This document shows positions 58,642 to 64,000 of a DNA stretch of 64,000 nt, piece by piece. Position numbers and translations under genes: made by a program. The stretch comes from Natronomonas salsuginis (GTDB lineage Archaea > Halobacteriota > Halobacteria > Halobacteriales > Haloarculaceae). The stretch is from the NCBI RefSeq assembly GCF_005239135.1, contig NZ_QKNX01000001.1, forward strand, positions 682,001 to 746,000, given 5' to 3'. The notes beneath the pieces were generated by a model. It was not told the origin of the DNA. It searched no databases and saw only the letters and a program-made list of their open reading frames with translations. Positions within the stretch are counted from its first letter, which is position 1. Each line of letters begins with the position of its first letter.

Positions 58642-58980
58642 GGGCTTTCTTAGATACGACGGCGTATCACGTTCGTGGTTTATAAATCCCCGTCGACGCT
58701 CGTCAAATCAGCGATCGTCAGGCCGGAGAAAAAACGGGCTTCGTTTGCCGGTTTTCACGCCGTATTGGTCTTCGATGTCATGTCCAGCGGTAACAATACT
58801 TAAATGTATCCGGTACTCATGTACAAGACGGTACCGGTATCGAATCGCCATCTGCCGTCGGTCGTTGTTGCGTCGTCACGTCGCCTAAGGCTGAGTCCGT
58901 CCAGACGGCGAGCGTGATTCGATATCGCTGCGGCCAGCCCGGAATCCCGGGTGGGACGCCCTGTGCGTCTCCGTGATAGA
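58642..58980 (+). promoter_or_regulatory. Promoter region and long leader of the prkA operon
   Basis: This 339-bp gap serves the divergent DUF5820-like gene and the PrkA operon. On the plus strand, acttaaatg (58798-58806) is the best TATA element; it is followed by an inverted repeat CCGGTAC (58810-58816) and GTACCGG (58831-58837) that straddles the expected transcript start near 58826. The PrkA start is at 58981, so the mRNA would have about 155 nt of leader. An in-frame GTG at 58951 is possible. I see no gene within. Confidence 0.5.
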
Positions 58981-61053
58981 ATGAGCGATATGGAAACCCT
59001 CGAGGAACTCAGCAAGGAGTACAGAAGTACGATCCCATCGGACCTCCGTCGAACGCATTCGTTCGGATGGTATCTTGAAGAGCTGTACGAGGACCCGAAG
59101 GTCGCCCGCAACGCCCACCAGCGGTTGGCGGACATGTTCGACCACTACGGGACCTCATACGATGAGGAGGCCGGAATCGTCGAGTACGAGATCGCCTCCG
59201 CGGATCCGCTCGGCGACGGCCAGAACACCTTCTACGGCCGCGTCATCCACGAGGCGATCCACGAGTTCACCAACAAGGTGAAATCCGGCGCTCGGGGATT
59301 GGGCCCGGAAAAGCGGATCAAGCTCCTGCTCGGCCCCGTCGGCTCCGGGAAGTCCGACTTCGACCGGCAGATCAGACGCTACTTCGAGGATTACACGACC
59401 ACCGACGCGGGCCGGATGTACACCTTCCGCTGGACGGGCCTCTGCGACGTGCTCCCCGATCAGGACCCGGCCGACGACGTCGTGCGCTCGCCGATGAACC
59501 AGGACCCGATCGTCCTCCTTCCCCACGAGGGCCGCCAGCGAGTCATCGACGATCTGAACGAGGTGCTCGACGCGCCGTACACGATCCGAAACGAGCAGTC
59601 GCTCGATCCGGCGAGCGAGTTCTACATGGACGCGCTCTTGGAGCACTACGACGACGACCTGCAGGCCGTCCTCGAAAACCACGTCGAGGTGATCCGACTG
59701 CTGGCCGACGAGAATAAGCGACAGGCCGTCGAGACGTTCGAGCCGAAGGACAAGAAGAACCAGGACGAAACCGAGCTCACCGGCGACGTCAACTACTCGA
59801 AGATCGCCGTCTACGGCGAATCCGACCCGCGGGCGTTCGACTACTCGGGGGCGTTCTGTAACGCCAATCGCGGAATCTTCTCCGGCGAGGAGCTGTTGAA
59901 GCTCCAGCGGGAGTTCCTCTACGATTTCCTCCACGCCACCCAAGAGCAGACTATCAAGCCGAAGAACAATCCCCGGATCGACATCGATCAGGTGATCGTC
60001 GGCCGGACGAACATGCCGGAGTACCGCGACAAGAAGGGCGACGAGAAGATGGAGGCGTTCAACGACCGGACCAAGCGGATCGACTTCCCGTACGTCCTCC
60101 AATACGAGGAAGAGGCGAAGATCTACCGGAAGATGCTGAACAACGCGGACGTGCCGGACATACATGTCGAGCCGCACACCCTGGAGATGGCCGGCCTGTT
60201 CGGCGTGTTGACCCGGATCGAAGAGCCCGACGGCGGCACCGTCTCGATCGTTCAGAAGGCGAAAGCCTACAACGGCGAGATCGACGAGGGCGAAGATATC
60301 GACGTGAAGAAGCTCCGCGACGAGGGCGCCGAAACCGCCGACATCGGCGAGGGGATGGACGGCGTCTCACCGCGGTTCATCGGCGACGAGATCGCGGAGG
60401 CGATCATGGACTCGATGCATCGCGGTCGGTTGTTCCTCTCGCCGCTGACGGCGTTCAACCACCTCGAAGGCAACCTCGAGAATCACGGTTCGATCCCCGA
60501 AGAGAACTTCGAGGACTACTACCGATACCTCGAGTCGGTCCGCGAGGAGTACAAAGACCGGGCGATCGAGGACGTTCGCCACGCCCTCGCGTACGATCTC
60601 GACGAGATCCGGAGACAGGGCGAAAAGTACATGGACCACGTCATGGCCTACATCGACGACGACACGGTCGAGGACTCGATCACCGGCCGCGATCAAGAGC
60701 CTGACGAGACGTTCCTGCGCGCCGTTGAGGAGAAACTCGACGTGCCGGCCGACCGGAAGGACGACTTCCGACAGGAGGTCGCAAACTGGGTCAGCCGACG
60801 CGCCCGCGAGGGGGAGACGTTCGAACCGCAGGACAACGATCGGCTCCGCCGGGCCCTTGAACGGAAGCTCTGGGAGGACAAAAAGCACAACATCAATTTC
60901 TCGGCGCTCGTCTCCAGCGGCGACCTCGACGACGACGAACGGAACGCCTGGATCGACGCGCTCGAGGAGCAGGGGTACAGCACGGACGGGGCGAAGGAGG
61001 TGCTCGAGTTCGCCGGTGCCGAAGTCGCGAAAGCGGAGATGGAAGACGAATGA
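58981..61053 (+). CDS. prkA: PrkA-type AAA/serine protein kinase, first paralogue
   Basis: 690 residues. The N-terminal AAA domain has Walker A GPVGSGKS (118-125), and the C-terminal region resembles the PrkA kinase-like domain. NARGIFSGEELLKLQREF-like text (here NANRGIFSGEELLKLQREFLYDFL) and MDSMHRGRLFLSPLTAFNHLEGN are typical of PrkA/YeaG. In bacteria PrkA works with YeaH and YcgB/SpoVR in starvation and stationary phase. The ATG at 58981 follows the leader described above. A second PrkA gene overlaps its stop (ATGA). Confidence 0.92.
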   Translation: MSDMETLEELSKEYRSTIPSDLRRTHSFGWYLEELYEDPKVARNAHQRLADMFDHYGTSYDEEAGIVEYEIASADPLGDGQNTFYGRVIHEAIHEFTNKVKSGARGLGPEKRIKLLLGPVGSGKSDFDRQIRRYFEDYTTTDAGRMYTFRWTGLCDVLPDQDPADDVVRSPMNQDPIVLLPHEGRQRVIDDLNEVLDAPYTIRNEQSLDPASEFYMDALLEHYDDDLQAVLENHVEVIRLLADENKRQAVETFEPKDKKNQDETELTGDVNYSKIAVYGESDPRAFDYSGAFCNANRGIFSGEELLKLQREFLYDFLHATQEQTIKPKNNPRIDIDQVIVGRTNMPEYRDKKGDEKMEAFNDRTKRIDFPYVLQYEEEAKIYRKMLNNADVPDIHVEPHTLEMAGLFGVLTRIEEPDGGTVSIVQKAKAYNGEIDEGEDIDVKKLRDEGAETADIGEGMDGVSPRFIGDEIAEAIMDSMHRGRLFLSPLTAFNHLEGNLENHGSIPEENFEDYYRYLESVREEYKDRAIEDVRHALAYDLDEIRRQGEKYMDHVMAYIDDDTVEDSITGRDQEPDETFLRAVEEKLDVPADRKDDFRQEVANWVSRRAREGETFEPQDNDRLRRALERKLWEDKKHNINFSALVSSGDLDDDERNAWIDALEEQGYSTDGAKEVLEFAGAEVAKAEMEDE

Positions 61054-63350
61054 GCGGCGAGTACGGACGACGAACGAGCGGCGAGGCGTACGTCCGGCGT
61101 GCGGACGAGGCGCTCGAGGAGACCTACGAACCGCCGATGTCGCTCGCCGAGTACGTCGATCTGGTCATCGAGCGGCCCGGATCGGCCGCCCACGCCTCGA
61201 AGTACCTCCTGGCGGCCATCGAAGCCGCGGGCACGCGCACCGTCGTCGAGGAAGGCGAACGAAAGGAGCGCTATCGCTTCTTCGACGATCCGCACAACGA
61301 CGGCGAACACGCCATCCTCGGCAACACGGAGGTGCTGAACGCCTTCGTCGACGACCTCCGGTCGATCGCCGCACGCCGGGGCAAAGAGGAGAAGATCCTC
61401 TGGCTCGACGGCCCGACGGCGACCGGCAAATCGGAACTCAAACGCTGTCTGATAAACGGGCTTCGCGAGTACTCGAAGACCGATCCCGGCCGTCGCTACA
61501 CGGTCGAGTGGAACATCGCGGGTGCCGACGCGTCGCCGGGGATGACCTACGGTGACGTCTCCGCGCCGGACGAGGACGACTGGTACGTCTCGCCCGTCCA
61601 GTCACACCCGCTTTCGGTGTTTCCGGAGTCGGTCCGCGACGAGCTCCTCGCGGAGTTGAACGACGCTCTCGACGACCACATCCCGATCCACCTCGACACC
61701 CGTCTCGATCCGTTCAGTCGCGAAGCCTACGACCACCTCGAAGAGCAGTATCGCCGGCGAAACACGGACGAGCTGTTCTCCGCGGTCACCGACGAGCGAC
61801 ACCTCCGGGTGAAGAACTACGTCGTCGATGTCGGCCAAGGGATCGGCGTCCTCCACAGCGAGGACGACGGTTCGCCGAAGGAGCGACTGGTCGGTTCGTG
61901 GATGGCCGGCATGCTCCAACAGCTCGATTCGAGGGGCCGGAAGAACCCCCAGGCGTTCAGCTACGACGGCGTCCTTTCACAGGGGAACGGGCTCCTCACA
62001 ATCATCGAGGACGCCGCCCAACACGCGGATCTGCTCCAGAAGCTGTTGAATGTCCCCGACGAAGGGACGGTGAAGCTCGACAAGGGGATCGGGATGGATC
62101 TCGACACCCAGATGGTCATCATCTCGAACCCCGATCTCGAAGCGCAGCTGAACCAACACACCGGCATGGAGGGGTCCGATCCGTTGAAGGCGCTCAAACG
62201 CCGGCTGGACAAACACGAGTTCGCCTATCTGACGAACCTCTCGTTAGAAGCGGAACTGCTCCGTCGCGAGCTCACGAACGAGACGTCGATCTGGGAGGCC
62301 GACAGCTACGAGGAACTCGAATCGATGGTCCGCGAACCCGTTAGAATATCCGTCCGCGGGGCCGACGGCACCGTCCGTAACCGTGAACTCGCCCCGCACG
62401 CCATCGAGGCGGCGGCGCTGTACGCCGTCGGCTCGCGTCTCGACATCGAGGTGTTGCCGCCGGGCGTGGATCTCGTCGACAAGGCGCTGCTCTACGACCG
62501 AGGCTACCTACAAGACGGCGACGAACGGCGCTACCGCGAGGAGTTCGACTTCGGCGCGCCCGACGACGGAACCCGCGGCATCCCAGTCACGTACACGCGC
62601 GACGTCCTCGCCGACTTGCTCCACGAGGACCCCGAGCGTCGGCACCCGTCGCTCGCCGTCGAGGACGTCATCATGCCGCGGGACGTGTTGAACGCGATGG
62701 TCGACGGGCTCGACGACGCGCCGGTGTTCTCGCCGAACGAACGGACCGAGTACGAGAACCGGCTCGTCCCGGTGAAAAACCACGTCTTCGGCTGTCAGGA
62801 AGCCGATGTCATCGACGCGATCATGCGCGAGAAGCGAGTCGACGAGGCGACCGTCGAGGAGTACATCGAACACGTGTACGCGTGGGTCGAGGGCGAACGA
62901 ATCGAGAACGACCGCGGCGAGACCGTCGATCCGGATCCGCTGAAGATGAAGGTGTTCGAGATCGAACACCTCGGCCGATTCGACGGGAGCGACTACGACG
63001 GCTCCGAGCCGACGGAGGACGTCGAAGCGTTCCGCGCTGAGAAGATCATCACGGCGTTGAACCGCCACGCGTGGCGGAACCGCGACGAGGACTTCCGCGT
63101 GTCCGACGTCGATCCAAGGGAGATCCCGGTCATCAGAACCGTGCTTGGCAGCCACGATTGGGACGCCGTCGGTCGAACGTTCGAGGACTTCGACCCGGAT
63201 CAGTGGGACGACCCGCCCTCGGGGACTGAGACGGAGGCGATCAAGGCGCGAACGCTGCGGAACCTCCAGGAGATGTTCGGCTACTCCGCGGCCTCCGCGG
63301 AGCTGACGAGCCGGCACGTCATGGGCCAGGTGAGCTACAGATGGGACTGA
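61050..63350 (+). CDS. PrkA-type AAA/serine protein kinase, second paralogue
   Basis: 766 residues, the same family as the preceding gene but clearly diverged and 76 residues longer. Walker A is GPTATGKS (121-128), preceded by EKILWLD. The AAA core goes on with AFSYDGVLSQGNGLLTIIEDAAQHADLLQKLLN and VIISNPDLEAQLNQH. The C-terminal part has no Ser/Thr kinase motif I can name. Both genes overlap by four bases, so a 1:1 complex is plausible. The divergence suggests specialised halves rather than redundancy. Confidence 0.9.
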   Translation: MSGEYGRRTSGEAYVRRADEALEETYEPPMSLAEYVDLVIERPGSAAHASKYLLAAIEAAGTRTVVEEGERKERYRFFDDPHNDGEHAILGNTEVLNAFVDDLRSIAARRGKEEKILWLDGPTATGKSELKRCLINGLREYSKTDPGRRYTVEWNIAGADASPGMTYGDVSAPDEDDWYVSPVQSHPLSVFPESVRDELLAELNDALDDHIPIHLDTRLDPFSREAYDHLEEQYRRRNTDELFSAVTDERHLRVKNYVVDVGQGIGVLHSEDDGSPKERLVGSWMAGMLQQLDSRGRKNPQAFSYDGVLSQGNGLLTIIEDAAQHADLLQKLLNVPDEGTVKLDKGIGMDLDTQMVIISNPDLEAQLNQHTGMEGSDPLKALKRRLDKHEFAYLTNLSLEAELLRRELTNETSIWEADSYEELESMVREPVRISVRGADGTVRNRELAPHAIEAAALYAVGSRLDIEVLPPGVDLVDKALLYDRGYLQDGDERRYREEFDFGAPDDGTRGIPVTYTRDVLADLLHEDPERRHPSLAVEDVIMPRDVLNAMVDGLDDAPVFSPNERTEYENRLVPVKNHVFGCQEADVIDAIMREKRVDEATVEEYIEHVYAWVEGERIENDRGETVDPDPLKMKVFEIEHLGRFDGSDYDGSEPTEDVEAFRAEKIITALNRHAWRNRDEDFRVSDVDPREIPVIRTVLGSHDWDAVGRTFEDFDPDQWDDPPSGTETEAIKARTLRNLQEMFGYSAASAELTSRHVMGQVSYRWD

Positions 63351-63362
63351 CGGTGTGTGATC

Positions 63363-64000
63363 ATGGGACGTAAAGACGACCTCGAACGGTATCGCGAAGT
63401 CGGCGAGGCGAAGCGACAGGACCTCGCCGAGTTCATCCAGTACGGCGACCTCGGGAACTCCCGTCCCGACGAGATCAAGATCCCGATCAAAATCGTCGAC
63501 CTGCCGGCGTTCGTCTACGACCCGCGAGACCTGGGCGGCGTCGGCCAGGGACAGGGCGGGACGCCGGGCGTGGGCGACCCCGTTGGCGAGCCGCAACCCG
63601 GTGACGGCGATGGGGACGGCGACGAGTCGGGCGACCCGGGCGAAGAGGGCGGCGAGCACGAGTACTACGAGATGGATCCCGAGGAGTTCGCTCGGGAACT
63701 CGACGAGGAACTCGGCCTCGACCTCGATCCGAAGGGCAAGAAGGTAATCGAGGAGAAGGAAGGCGATTACACCGACATCACCCGTACCGGTCCAGCGAGC
63801 ACCCTCGACTTCGAACGGCTATTCAAGCAGGGACTCAAGCGGACGTTGGCGATGGACTTCGACGAATCGTACGTCGAGGAGGCGCTCCGCGTGAACGGGT
63901 GGGGACCGGCGACGGTCTTCGAGTGGGCGCGCGGCGAACGCATCCCGGTTTCGCGGGCGTGGATCGAGGATGCCTACGAATCCATTCCCGAGTCAGAGCG
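63363..64000 (+). CDS. YeaH/YhbH (DUF444) family protein (5' part)
   Basis: About 212 residues are visible and the frame continues beyond the window. The opening [30 protein letters not shown] and the Gly/Asp-rich linker (about 60-100: [18 protein letters not shown]) match YeaH. Members have a C-terminal von Willebrand-type domain and usually follow prkA genes, which is the case here. A SpoVR/YcgB gene is expected next but lies outside. The start is 12 bases after the second PrkA stop. Confidence 0.9.
   Translation, partial: MGRKDDLERYREVGEAKRQDLAEFIQYGDLGNSRPDEIKIPIKIVDLPAFVYDPRDLGGVGQGQGGTPGVGDPVGEPQPGDGDGDGDESGDPGEEGGEHEYYEMDPEEFARELDEELGLDLDPKGKKVIEEKEGDYTDITRTGPASTLDFERLFKQGLKRTLAMDFDESYVEEALRVNGWGPATVFEWARGERIPVSRAWIEDAYESIPESE

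Noticed and set aside
62508-63659. Minus-strand open frame opposite the second PrkA gene and YeaH
   Set aside because: Antisense to two recognisable genes and without any motif of its own.
1-64000. CRISPR array
   Set aside because: I saw no regularly spaced direct repeats of 25-40 nt and no cas genes.
1-64000. Complete insertion sequence or prophage
   Set aside because: No transposase, TnpB, integrase or virion gene was found. Only solo hairpins and fragments are present.

Overview
The window is chromosomal DNA of a halophilic archaeon (class Halobacteria). It is GC-rich, and nearly every protein is strongly acidic. The gene set is archaeal: SRP19, Gar1, Trm5, Trm56, diphthine synthase, archaeal-type DnaG, GGPP synthase, archaeosortase A, the GHMP-type shikimate kinase and many small haloarchaeal families. 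Many genes have an A/T-rich TATA-like element 25-30 nt before the chosen start codon, as expected for leaderless mRNAs. I cannot name the genus from the sequence alone.

Layout. 1-760: end of a shikimate kinase/chorismate mutase operon, then about 440 bp without a gene. 1.2-5.1 kb: SRP19-Gar1 and a cobalamin-type ABC importer (BtuF divergent from BtuCD). 5.1-6.0 kb: a small zinc-ribbon gene with a palindromic promoter, a cupin gene cut by an insertion-sequence end, and tRNA-Thr(CGU). 6-13.6 kb: translation and cofactor genes (Trm5, DphB, Drg GTPase, L11, RibH, aminotransferase) around archaeosortase A and its overlapping partner. 13.8-19.4 kb: a PAS/GAF/HTH-10 regulator, a Gly/Met-rich protein, DUF2797, an epimerase, Trm56 and IscA. 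19.5-20.5 kb: tRNA-Val(CAC) followed by debris, including a wrecked heavy-metal P-type ATPase. 20.6-23.7 kb: small conserved proteins and a CDC48-type AAA ATPase.

23.7-28.7 kb is a sulfur-handling module: DsrE-like, TusA, rhodanese-metallo-beta-lactamase, a split YeeE/YedE pair, a PiT/CysP-like permease and a thioredoxin. 28.7-34.2 kb holds a geranylgeranyl reductase, an MFS carrier, an aldo/keto reductase, a membrane protein and an M42 peptidase. 34.3-40.4 kb is rich in isoprenoid genes: a degenerate NAD kinase paralogue, GGPP synthase, two cis-prenyltransferase homologues with complementary missing motifs, and a DUF92 membrane protein. 40.4-54 kb is mixed housekeeping: DnaG, Nudix, an S10 paralogue, M20 amidohydrolase, NYN, PAC2, an RNA m5C methylase with a small companion, a Bax1-like nuclease, a CPBP protease, endonuclease III with an unusual insert, and a COG1340 coiled-coil protein. 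54-58.2 kb is an acyl-CoA module (thiolase, DUF35, acyl-CoA ligase, enoyl-CoA hydratase). 59 kb to the end is an operon of two PrkA-type kinases and a YeaH/DUF444 protein that runs off the window.

The most interesting signals are the complementary cis-prenyltransferase pair, the double PrkA-YeaH operon, the compact sulfur module, the in-frame insert in endonuclease III beside a duplicated 3' end, and the debris beside both tRNA genes.
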